Notes under the pieces: generated by a model
What the model saw: the letters and a program-made list of their open reading frames with translations, nothing else
Databases searched by the model: none
What the model was told of the DNA's origin: nothing
In this document: positions 7,711 through 14,704 of the stretch, piece by piece
Position numbering within the stretch: the first letter of the stretch is position 1
Layout of the letters: each line of letters begins with the position of its first letter
Program-made: the position numbers and the translations under genes
Source: an uncultured Macromonas sp.
GTDB lineage: Bacteria > Pseudomonadota > Gammaproteobacteria > Burkholderiales > Burkholderiaceae
Assembly: GCA_946481585.1 (NCBI GenBank)
Contig: CAMLOF010000011.1
Coordinates: 1-23,371, forward strand
Length of the DNA stretch: 23,371 bases
Reading direction: 5' to 3'

Positions 7711-7794
7711 TCAGGACGTCGTTGGGAACCTCTTTTTACCTGTACCGCCAGCCTTGTTGTTGTTGGCGCTGGCGGCTTTCCTGTAGGGATTCAC
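7711..7794 (-). other. Possible very short reading frame before the terminator
   Basis: The 230 bases between the dehydrogenase and the kinase (7669-7898) hold no clear gene. One minus-strand frame ending at TCA 7711-7713, nine bases before the terminator stem, reads like a short basic peptide (...HYKQQQRVNPYRKAAS...GKKRFPTTS). It has a GC-rich third position in about 27 of 38 codons. No ATG opens it; the only ordinary start is a GTG at 7792-7794, giving 27 residues. The frame itself stays open further upstream, past the kinase stop codon. It may be a real small gene with a non-standard start, the remnant of one, or chance. The coding bases of AAAGCCGCCAGC and GCTGGCGG also form an 8-bp hairpin (7745-7752 with 7768-7775). 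Confidence 0.25.
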
Positions 7795-7898
7795 ACGCTG
7801 CTGTTGCTTGTAGTGGTCTTCGTGCGTGACAGCCGATGCATGAATTGTGCATGCCGATTCACGGCTTGAACATCCCCTGTTTAGGGGAGGCTGGCCAC

Positions 7899-9116
7899 TT
7901 ATTTTGATAAAAACACCACGAAACGAGCGCCGCCGCCAGGGTTGTCCTCACAACGAGCATCCCCGCCGTGGCGCCGGGCAATGGCACGAACCAGGGATAA
8001 GCCCAAGCCCACGCCACCTTCGCGCTCGCTGGCGCCAGGCAAACGGTAGAAGGGCTCGAAGATGCGTTCGCGCTGCGCGCTGGGCACGCCAGGGCCTCTG
8101 TCACTCACCACCAATTCCACGCCACCGGCAGCGTTGCGCACGCCCAGGTGAACGCTGCCCGGGGCAATTCCGGCCCCACCGTAGCGGCGTGCATTCTCCA
8201 GCAGGTTTCGCATCAGGCGACGCAGGAGCTTGCCGTGCCCTTGGACCGTGGGTACCTCTTCACCCTCGGGCAGGTCCAGCGTAGCCCCGGTACGCGCACA
8301 CTCCTCGGCAGCCAACCCCACCAGGTCAACCTCTTCTGGCGCCCCCAACGAGGCGGAAGGGTCTGCCAGATCCAGCCGACTGGCCAGCAGAATCTCGCCA
8401 ATCAACTCGTCCAGTTCCGCAACGTTACGCTCTATCTCCTTGCGCTGCGCTGCGTTGGCGGGGGTGTGCTCCATCAGTTCCAGCCCCATGCGAATGCGCG
8501 CCAGTGGCGAACGCAACTCGTGGGACGCATTGGCCAACAGCGATTTGTGCGCCGCCACCAGCGACTGCACCCGCTGCGCGGCGGCGTTGAAACGCTCCGC
8601 CAGAAAGGCCACTTCGTCGCGCCCCTGCACCGGCAGGCGCACGGAGAGATCACCATCCCCCCAACGCTCCACGCCGCGCTGCAGCGTTTCCAGCCGCTGC
8701 GTCAGGCGCCGCACGATGGGGTAGGCACCCAGCGCCACCGCCAACGCCACCACGGCCAGCAGACCAATGAAGCCCCCCAGGGTCTGGAAGGCCCAGGGCT
8801 GGGGCTCGCCGCGCATGCCCGGTGGCCGTGGCGGGCGCGGCAACTGAATGAGGATCGTCTGCCCGTCGCGCAACGTCACCTGGAACTCTGGCACCTGCCC
8901 CGGTAACCGCACGGCAGGCGCCTGGCCCAGCAACTCGCCTTGAGCGTTGCGCACAATCACCTCGCGCCCCGGCCGCTGCGAACGCTCCTGTTCCCACTGC
9001 CGGTGCCACAACCAGCCCAGCAGCAGGGTGAGCACCGTGATGGCGGCCACCACCGCCAGCCAGATACGCAGGTACAGGTGCTGGTGCAAACGGGGGCGCC
9101 ATGTGTCGGTCGTCAT
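7899..9116 (-). CDS. CpxA/RstB-like sensor histidine kinase
   Basis: A 405-residue membrane kinase. Membrane segment 1 is at about 17-37. A short periplasmic part of about 70 residues includes a proline-rich stretch (LPRPPRPPG, 92-100). Membrane segment 2 is at about 113-135, followed by a HAMP domain (to about 185). The H-box NASHELRSPL has the phosphorylated His at 199. The ATP-binding domain shows an N-box (RNLLENARRYGG), a G1 box (SDRGPGV) and a G2 box (GGVGLGLSLV), all intact. It starts three bases after the regulator's stop, so they are co-transcribed. The small periplasmic sensor and the NASHELRSPL pattern resemble CpxA and RstB, which sense envelope conditions. The adjacent muropeptide permease supports an envelope role. 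The signal is unknown. Confidence 0.92.
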   Translation of the reverse strand: MTTDTWRPRLHQHLYLRIWLAVVAAITVLTLLLGWLWHRQWEQERSQRPGREVIVRNAQGELLGQAPAVRLPGQVPEFQVTLRDGQTILIQLPRPPRPPGMRGEPQPWAFQTLGGFIGLLAVVALAVALGAYPIVRRLTQRLETLQRGVERWGDGDLSVRLPVQGRDEVAFLAERFNAAAQRVQSLVAAHKSLLANASHELRSPLARIRMGLELMEHTPANAAQRKEIERNVAELDELIGEILLASRLDLADPSASLGAPEEVDLVGLAAEECARTGATLDLPEGEEVPTVQGHGKLLRRLMRNLLENARRYGGAGIAPGSVHLGVRNAAGGVELVVSDRGPGVPSAQRERIFEPFYRLPGASEREGGVGLGLSLVRAIARRHGGDARCEDNPGGGARFVVFLSK

Positions 9117-9119
9117 GGC

Positions 9120-9836
9120 TCAGTCCTGCTGTTTGGCGAAGACGTAACCCACACCCCGCACCGTGAGGATGCGGCGCGGGTTCTTGCTGTCTGCCTCGAT
9201 CGCGTTGCGTATGCGGCCAATGTGCACGTCAATCGACCGATCAAAGGCTTCGAGCTCGCGGCCGCGCACGGCCTCCATGATCTGGTCACGCGTCAGTACG
9301 CGGCCCGCGCGCTCGGCCAGTGCCACCAGCAGGTCGAACTGGTAGGAAGTGAGATCGGCCCCCTGGCCAGCCACCGCCACGGTACGGGCGTCGCGGTCAA
9401 TTTCCAGCGAGCCGAAGCGCAGCACCGGCTGCGTGGCAGCAAGTTGAGTTGGCACCTCGCCACGGCGGCGCAGCACCGCGCGGATGCGCGCCAGCAACTC
9501 GCGCGGCTCGAAGGGTTTGGGCAGGTAGTCGTCGGCGCCCATCTCCAGGCCGATGATGCGGTCCATCGGGTCGCCCTTGGCCGTGAGCATCAGCAGGGGC
9601 AACCGTGCAGCTTCGCCGGGCAGCGCGCGCAGGCGACGGCAAACCTCCAGGCCGTCCATGTCGGGCAGCATCAGGTCCAGTATCACCAGGTCGGGCAGGT
9701 GCTGCTGCACCGCCTCCAGCCCCAGCCCCCCCTCGCCTGCGTGGGCAAATTCATACCCCGACTTCTGCAGGTACTCCCCCACCATGGCCGCCAGACGCAC
9801 GTCGTCTTCGATCATCAAGATGTGGGGTGTCGTCAT
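9120..9836 (-). CDS. CpxR-like OmpR-family response regulator
   Basis: A 238-residue response regulator. The receiver domain has E10-D11-D12, the phospho-acceptor Asp54 (VILDLMLP), the switch Thr85 (LTAKG) and Lys107 in LPKPFEPREL. The winged-helix domain (about 138-235) shows LTSYQFDLLVALAERAG, the recognition helix SIDVHIGRIRNAIE and the wing VRGVGYVFAK. GAGGAAA lies about 7 bases before the ATG, a good ribosome binding site. A GTAAA-N5-GTGAA repeat, close to the known CpxR box, lies 61 bases upstream of the start and suggests autoregulation. It is the first gene of the pair with the downstream kinase. Transcription could also read in from the muropeptide permease gene, 77 bases upstream on the same strand. 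Confidence 0.93.
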   Translation of the reverse strand: MTTPHILMIEDDVRLAAMVGEYLQKSGYEFAHAGEGGLGLEAVQQHLPDLVILDLMLPDMDGLEVCRRLRALPGEAARLPLLMLTAKGDPMDRIIGLEMGADDYLPKPFEPRELLARIRAVLRRRGEVPTQLAATQPVLRFGSLEIDRDARTVAVAGQGADLTSYQFDLLVALAERAGRVLTRDQIMEAVRGRELEAFDRSIDVHIGRIRNAIEADSKNPRRILTVRGVGYVFAKQQD

Positions 9837-9896
9837 TGCATGTTTCCTCGGTATGGGAATGATGCCCAGGCCAGGTCAAGCCGGTTTGTGCCGCCT

Positions 9897-9911
9897 GTAA
9901 AGTTCGGTGAA
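9897..9911. promoter_or_regulatory. CpxR-box-like direct repeat
   Basis: GTAAA-GTTCG-GTGAA matches the CpxR consensus GTAAA-N(4-8)-GTAAA with one mismatch. The surrounding bases also give a direct repeat of AAGTTC. It sits in the 77-base gap between the AmpG-like gene and the CpxR-like regulator, right next to the permease stop codon. A short motif like this can occur by chance. Confidence 0.4.
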
Positions 9912-9913
9912 GT

Positions 9914-11521
9914 TCACTTGCGGGCCTTGACGGGCTCTGCAATCTCCAGGCGCCGACGCGCCAGCCAGACCAGCACCATCACCGGCAGCCCCACAAAAGT
10001 GGTGAACCAGAAAAACCCCGGGTAGCCCATGGCATCCACCATTCCGCCGGAGTAGCCCCCCAGCGTCTTGGGCAGCAAGGTCATCAGCGAGCTGAAAATG
10101 GCGTACTGCACCGCCGTGAACGACACGTTGGTCAGGCTGGACAGGAAGGCCACGAAGGCCGCGCTGGAAAACCCGGCGGCCAGGTTGTCAGCTGCCACCA
10201 CGGTGTACATCAGCGGTACGTCGTGCCCGGCGTGGGCCAGTGCCACAAAGCCCAAGTTGGTCAGCGCCGCCAGCACCGCCCCCCACATCAAAGAACGCAT
10301 CACCCCGATGCGCGTGGCCAGGATGCCGCCCGCGAACCCGCCAACGATGCTCACCACCACGCCAAAGGTTTTCACCGCATAGGCGATCTCGGGCTTGGAA
10401 AAACCCATGTCCTGGTAGAACACGTTGGAGATGACGCCCAGCACGATGTCAGAAATGCGGTACAGGCCAATGAGCGCCAGCACCAGCCACGCCGTGCTGG
10501 TGCCATAGCGGCGGAAGAAGTCCAGCACCGGCTCGACCCACGTGACGCGTGCCTGTGCCCTGCTGGCCACGCCCAGGCGAACGAGCAACCAGCCCATGCC
10601 AAAAGCCATGGACAAGCCTGCCGCCAGACGCACCGCTTCCAGCAGCAGGCTGACCACCGGTGCGGCCCCCTCCTGCCAGGGCGCCAGCACCAACCCAGCG
10701 TGGTAGAAGACCAAAACGAAGGCGCCCACGCTGGCCAGGAACACCAGCAGCAGGCGCAGGTGTTCACCCGAGGGGTGCGCCCCGCTGGCGCTGGGCTGCA
10801 CCGCGGCAGACCGCTGCGGCTCGGGCGTGATGAGCGTGGTGAGGATGCCCACCGCCATCACACCCGCCATGCTCAGGTAAGTCCACTGCCAGGCCTCGTA
10901 CCGGTAGCTGCCTTTCGCAGAGCCCCACCACGCCGCCAGAAACAATGCCCCCGCTCCGGCAACGATCATGCCCACCCGGTAGCCAGCGATATAGGCCGAC
11001 GAGAGCAGTCCCTGCTGCTCGGGCCGGGCGATTTCGATACGGTAGGCGTCAATGACGATGTCTTGCGTAGCGGATGTGAAGCCCAGCAACACAGCAAAGA
11101 GCGCCATGGACGTGAGCGTGTTCCCGCCGCTGGCGGGGTCAGTCATGGCCATGCCAGTGATGGCCAGCACCACGCCGCTTTGCGCCAGCAGCAGCCACGA
11201 GCGCCTACGGCCAAGCAAGCGGGTCAGCAGGGGCAGGGGCAGCCTGTCCACCAACGGCGCCCAGATGAACTTGAACGAGTAGCCCAACGCCGCCCAACTG
11301 AAGAAGGTAACCGCCTTGCGCTCCACCCCAGCTTCGCTCAACCAAAGCGAAAGGGACGAAAAAATCAGCAGGATGGGCAGGCCCGCCGCAAAGCCCAGGC
11401 AGAGCATGCTGAGCACCCGCCAGTCCCACAAAGCGGCCAGACTGTCGCGCCAGCCACGCGCCGGGGGAACGTCGGCCACGGCTGGCGCCTTGGCAGCCAC
11501 AGCTTGCAAAGATGATGTCAT
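9914..11521 (-). CDS. ampG: AmpG-family muropeptide MFS permease
   Basis: About 535 residues of a 12-14 segment major facilitator protein. The N-terminal pattern is that of AmpG: LGFAAGLPILLIFSSLSLWL, then FFSWAALGYSFKFIWAPLVDR and LLGRRRSWLLL. A later block, VFYQDMGFSKPEIAYAVKTFG, is also characteristic. AmpG brings anhydromuropeptides released from peptidoglycan into the cytoplasm for recycling and, in many species, for beta-lactamase induction. I use the ATG at 11519-11521. A GTG at 11596 would extend the protein by 25 non-homologous-looking residues into the divergent peptidase gene. Only 26 bases separate the two divergent start codons, so their promoters must overlap the neighbouring coding regions. 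It is encoded upstream of the CpxR/CpxA-like pair on the same strand. Confidence 0.88.
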   Translation of the reverse strand: MTSSLQAVAAKAPAVADVPPARGWRDSLAALWDWRVLSMLCLGFAAGLPILLIFSSLSLWLSEAGVERKAVTFFSWAALGYSFKFIWAPLVDRLPLPLLTRLLGRRRSWLLLAQSGVVLAITGMAMTDPASGGNTLTSMALFAVLLGFTSATQDIVIDAYRIEIARPEQQGLLSSAYIAGYRVGMIVAGAGALFLAAWWGSAKGSYRYEAWQWTYLSMAGVMAVGILTTLITPEPQRSAAVQPSASGAHPSGEHLRLLLVFLASVGAFVLVFYHAGLVLAPWQEGAAPVVSLLLEAVRLAAGLSMAFGMGWLLVRLGVASRAQARVTWVEPVLDFFRRYGTSTAWLVLALIGLYRISDIVLGVISNVFYQDMGFSKPEIAYAVKTFGVVVSIVGGFAGGILATRIGVMRSLMWGAVLAALTNLGFVALAHAGHDVPLMYTVVAADNLAAGFSSAAFVAFLSSLTNVSFTAVQYAIFSSLMTLLPKTLGGYSGGMVDAMGYPGFFWFTTFVGLPVMVLVWLARRRLEIAEPVKARK

Positions 11522-11547
11522 GGCCCGATTTTGCCTATCATTGAGGC

Positions 11548-12426
11548 ATGTGCTGGCTTTGTGATGCGAAATTGGCGTTGAACGCCACCGAAACACCGTC
11601 TGACGGCGACAGCCACCGCTGGTCGTCGAGGCGAGGATTCCTGTTGGCCGCTGCGGCTGGCGCTGGCGGGCTGCTGCCCGCTGCTGCCCCCGCCCAGGTG
11701 GAAGTGGGCAGCGCTTCTGCGATGCGCAACCTGGTGCCCGCGCAGCAGCTGGAGCGCGCAGCCACCCAGCAGTACCACGAAATGCTGGCCGAGGCCCGCG
11801 CCCAGCGCGCCCTGGCCCCTGACAACCACCCGCAGCTGCGACGGCTGCGCGCCATCGCGCAGCGGCTCATCCCGCATGCCGCCCCGTGGAACGAGCGTTC
11901 ACGCGGGTGGCAGTGGGAGGTCAACCTGATCGGCAGCTCTGAAATCAACGCCTTTTGCATGCCGGGCGGAAAGATCGCCTTCTACACAGGCATCCTCGAC
12001 AAGCTGCAGTTGAGCGATGACGAGTCCGCCATGATCATGGGCCACGAGATGGCCCACGCGCTGCGTGAACACGCCCGTGAGCGGCTGGCCAAGACGCAGG
12101 CCACGAGCATCGGCCTGTCGCTGGGTGCGCAGTTGCTGGGGCTGGGCGACCTGGGCAACGTGGCAGCCAACCTGGGCACACAGTTGTTGAGTCTGAAATT
12201 CAGCCGTGAAGACGAAACCGAGGCTGACCTGGTGGGCTTGGAGCTGGCAGCACGCGCCGCCTTCCGGCCCCAGGCCAGCGTGAGCCTGTGGGAAAAGATG
12301 ACAGCACAGGGCGGCGGCAACGGCCCGGCCTTCCTCTCGACCCACCCCAGTGGCCCCAACCGCATACGCGAACTGCAGGCCAACCTGCCCAAGGTGCAGA
12401 ACCTGTACGACCAGGCCCGCCGCTGA
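11548..12426 (+). CDS. M48-family metallopeptidase with Tat-type signal
   Basis: A 292-residue zinc peptidase. The catalytic HEMAH motif (H166, E167, H170) lies in MIMGHEMAHAL. The downstream EDETEAD segment supplies the third zinc ligand, probably Glu223, with Asp227 in the ExxAD pattern. The N-terminus has a twin-arginine motif SRRGFL (27-32), an alanine-rich hydrophobic stretch and a likely cleavage after APAQ near 50, so export by Tat to the periplasm is likely. No further membrane segment is evident, which fits the BepA/YfgC-like periplasmic M48 group rather than HtpX. Before the Tat motif the protein begins MCWLC, two cysteines in an unusual position. GAGG lies only one base before the ATG, so translation initiation is atypical. 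The cyclase gene follows 12 bases later. Confidence 0.88.
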   Translation: MCWLCDAKLALNATETPSDGDSHRWSSRRGFLLAAAAGAGGLLPAAAPAQVEVGSASAMRNLVPAQQLERAATQQYHEMLAEARAQRALAPDNHPQLRRLRAIAQRLIPHAAPWNERSRGWQWEVNLIGSSEINAFCMPGGKIAFYTGILDKLQLSDDESAMIMGHEMAHALREHARERLAKTQATSIGLSLGAQLLGLGDLGNVAANLGTQLLSLKFSREDETEADLVGLELAARAAFRPQASVSLWEKMTAQGGGNGPAFLSTHPSGPNRIRELQANLPKVQNLYDQARR

Positions 12427-12438
12427 GCCGGGAACACC

Positions 12439-14052
12439 ATGCCTGACGCCCCACCCACACTTTCTGCCATGTTGACATGGGCGGACAGTGTGCCGGTATG
12501 GTGGCTGCTGCTGCCCGTGGTGCTGGCAGCAGGCACGCTGACCTTCTTCGTTCAACGCGTGAATGTGCGCCTGCGCGAAAGCGCGCGGCTGAGCAAGGCC
12601 GCTGAACAGCGCGAGAAGTTCCGCAGCCATGTGCTGGAGCTGCTGGCGCATGAACAGCCGCTGCCCACGGTACTCGACGCCATCGTGCGCGGCGTGGAGC
12701 TTAGCAACCCAGGCATGCTCTGCACCATCCTGCTGCTGGACGAGTCGACGCAAACCTTCCGCGCAGGCGCCGCACCCAGCGTGCCCGAGTTCTACAGCCG
12801 CGCCATCGAAACCGTCACCATCGGCCCTGGCGTGGGCTCGTGCGGCACCGCGGCCTACACCGGTCAGCGCGTGGTGGTTGAAGACATCCAGACCCACCCC
12901 TACTGGACGCCATTCCGCGACCTGGCGCGCCAGGCGGACTTGCGCGCCTGCTGGTCCGAACCCATACGCTCTGGTGCGGGGCAGGTGTTGGGTACATTTG
13001 CCATTTACCACCGTGTACCGCAAAGCCCTGGCGCAGAAGATATCCAGCTCATCGAACAAAGCGCCCAGCTCGCCGCCATTGCGATTGAGCGGGCCCGGTC
13101 CCAGGAAGCCCTCCGGCTGAGTGAAGCACGCCACCGGCTGCTGGCGGACAACGCGTCTGACGTCATCTGGACCATGGACCTGGACGGCCGCTTCACCTAC
13201 GTCAGCCCGTCTGTGGAAAGGCTGCGTGGCTACACACCAGCAGAGGTCGTTGGGCAGCCGCTGGAACAGTCATTGACACCCGAGTCAGCCCGGGCCGCAC
13301 GCGAAGGCCTGCAACGCATCGTTCAAGCCCTCAATTCGGGCAAACCCGTTGGGCAGATCCCCCCGATGGAGCTTGAGCACCCCAGCAAGCACGGCGGATC
13401 GGTATGGACCGAGGCGACGATATCTGTCATGCACGACGGCGATGGCCGTTTCGTAGGTGTGCTGGGCGTGACGCGCGACATATCCGAAAGACGGCAGGCA
13501 CAGCAGCGCATGGCCTACCTGGCGCAGCACGATCCGCTCACCGGGCTACCCAACCGCACGCTGCTGGACGATCGCATCCGTCAAGCGCTGGGGCGCGCCC
13601 GTCGTGAAGGTACCCAGGTGGCTCTGATGTTCCTGGACCTGGACCATTTCAAACCCATCAACGACCTGCATGGGCACGCCGTGGGAGATGTTGTCCTGCA
13701 ACAGGCCGCCCGCCGCATCAGTGACTGCCTGCGCGCAACCGACACCGTGGCTCGCATCGGCGGCGACGAGTTCGTGGTGCTGTTGACGGTGGTTGATCAA
13801 GCCAGCGCGGCGATGGCCGTGGCCGAGAAAATACGCGAGGCACTGGCCCAGCCATTCGAGATCCAGGGCCTGTTCCACGAGGTTTCCTGCAGCATTGGCA
13901 TTGCGCTGTACCCCGAACACGGGCCGGGTGCCTTGGACTTGTCACGCCACGCCGACGCTGCCATGTACCAGGCCAAGGCACGCGGACGCAACCAGGTGAT
14001 GCTCTACGAACGGCCGCTTGCCACGGGCACCGATCAGGTGCCGCGCACGTAG
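12439..14052 (+). CDS. GAF-PAS-GGDEF diguanylate cyclase
   Basis: A 537-residue signalling protein. One membrane segment lies at about 20-38. A GAF domain follows (about 60-217; GSCGTAAYTGQRVVVEDI and a later GQVLGTFAIYH). A PAS domain with its PAC end follows (about 228-352, ending GVTRDISERRQAQ). The GGDEF domain (about 358-525) has an intact active site GGDEF at 441-445, and RATD at 432-435 sits exactly five residues before it, the inhibitory I-site. It should therefore make c-di-GMP from two GTP and be feedback-inhibited. There is no EAL domain. The GAF and PAS domains probably sense cytoplasmic ligands or redox. It is probably co-transcribed with the peptidase (12-base gap). Its last 19 bases overlap the convergent hydrolase gene. 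Confidence 0.92.
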   Translation: MPDAPPTLSAMLTWADSVPVWWLLLPVVLAAGTLTFFVQRVNVRLRESARLSKAAEQREKFRSHVLELLAHEQPLPTVLDAIVRGVELSNPGMLCTILLLDESTQTFRAGAAPSVPEFYSRAIETVTIGPGVGSCGTAAYTGQRVVVEDIQTHPYWTPFRDLARQADLRACWSEPIRSGAGQVLGTFAIYHRVPQSPGAEDIQLIEQSAQLAAIAIERARSQEALRLSEARHRLLADNASDVIWTMDLDGRFTYVSPSVERLRGYTPAEVVGQPLEQSLTPESARAAREGLQRIVQALNSGKPVGQIPPMELEHPSKHGGSVWTEATISVMHDGDGRFVGVLGVTRDISERRQAQQRMAYLAQHDPLTGLPNRTLLDDRIRQALGRARREGTQVALMFLDLDHFKPINDLHGHAVGDVVLQQAARRISDCLRATDTVARIGGDEFVVLLTVVDQASAAMAVAEKIREALAQPFEIQGLFHEVSCSIGIALYPEHGPGALDLSRHADAAMYQAKARGRNQVMLYERPLATGTDQVPRT

Positions 14053-14672
14053 GGGTTGCTGCGGCGCTCGCGCCCGAAGGTGCTTTCCGGGCCGTGGCCG
14101 GGGATGAACACCGTCTCGTCACCCATGGGCCACAGGCGCTGGGTGATGCTGTCGATCAACTGCTCGTGGTTGCCCTGCGGGAAATCGGTACGGCCGATGC
14201 TGCCTGCAAAAAGCACGTCGCCCACGAAGGCGCGCTGAGCCTCGGGAGAATGGAACACCACGTGACCAGGGGTGTGCCCTGGGCAATGCCGCACGTTCAG
14301 GGTGCAGTGGCCGACCTTCACGGTGTCACCGTCGTTCAGCCAGCGCGTGGGCGTGAAGTGCCCCGCGGGTGGAAAGCCGAACATGACGCTTTGGTGCGGC
14401 AGGCCGTCTATCCAGAACTGGTCGCCGGGGTGCGGGCCGATGATGGGAAGATCGAGCCGTCGCGCCAGTTCGGCGGTGCCGCCCGCGTGGTCGATGTGCG
14501 CGTGCGTCAGCCAGATCTGCCCCAGCTTGAGCCCCAGGCGCTGCGCCTCGGCCAGCACGTGGTCCAGATCGCCGCCGGGATCGATGACGGCGGCCTCCAT
14601 GGTCTCGTCGCACCAGACGAGGGAGCAGTTCTGCTGGAAGGGCGTGACGGGTACGGTCTGGTATCGGAACAT
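14034..14672 (-). CDS. Metallo-beta-lactamase-fold hydrolase, YcbL/glyoxalase II-like
   Basis: A 212-residue soluble enzyme. The binuclear metal motif THAHIDH gives H57, H59, D61 and H62. PGHTPGH (H133), GDVLF (D152) and PGHGP (H193) provide the remaining ligands. The short length, without the C-terminal helical domain of true glyoxalase II, matches the YcbL-type group, some of which hydrolyse S-lactoylglutathione weakly. The substrate here is therefore uncertain. The N-terminus FRYQTVPVTPFQQNCSLVW supports the ATG at 14672. The 3' end overlaps that of the cyclase gene tail to tail by 19 bases. It lies 32 bases after the secretion-type ATPase on the same strand and may be co-transcribed with it. 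Confidence 0.9.
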   Translation of the reverse strand: MFRYQTVPVTPFQQNCSLVWCDETMEAAVIDPGGDLDHVLAEAQRLGLKLGQIWLTHAHIDHAGGTAELARRLDLPIIGPHPGDQFWIDGLPHQSVMFGFPPAGHFTPTRWLNDGDTVKVGHCTLNVRHCPGHTPGHVVFHSPEAQRAFVGDVLFAGSIGRTDFPQGNHEQLIDSITQRLWPMGDETVFIPGHGPESTFGRERRSNPYVRGT

Positions 14673-14704
14673 GGCCGCGATTGTAGGAGGCTGCCCCTAC
14701 GTGC

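Noticed and set aside
7754..7766. Run of TTG trinucleotides (ttgttgttgttgg)
   Set aside because: Only four units, explained by consecutive Asn codons (AAC) in the possible short minus-strand frame; not a notable repeat tract.
7730..7860. Minus-strand 38-codon frame beginning MHNSCIGCH, with a CxxCH heme-like motif
   Set aside because: No ribosome binding site, rare-codon-rich Gln tail and no exported-protein features; the motif is probably chance.
11899..13134. Minus-strand open frame of about 410 codons across the peptidase/cyclase junction
   Set aside because: It spans two unrelated plus-strand genes and shows no domain pattern, so it is a compositional shadow.
14683..14700. Small inverted repeat GTAGG...CCTAC between the ATPase and the hydrolase genes
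   Set aside because: Five-bp stem with a mismatch and no T-run in the direction of transcription; probably chance.
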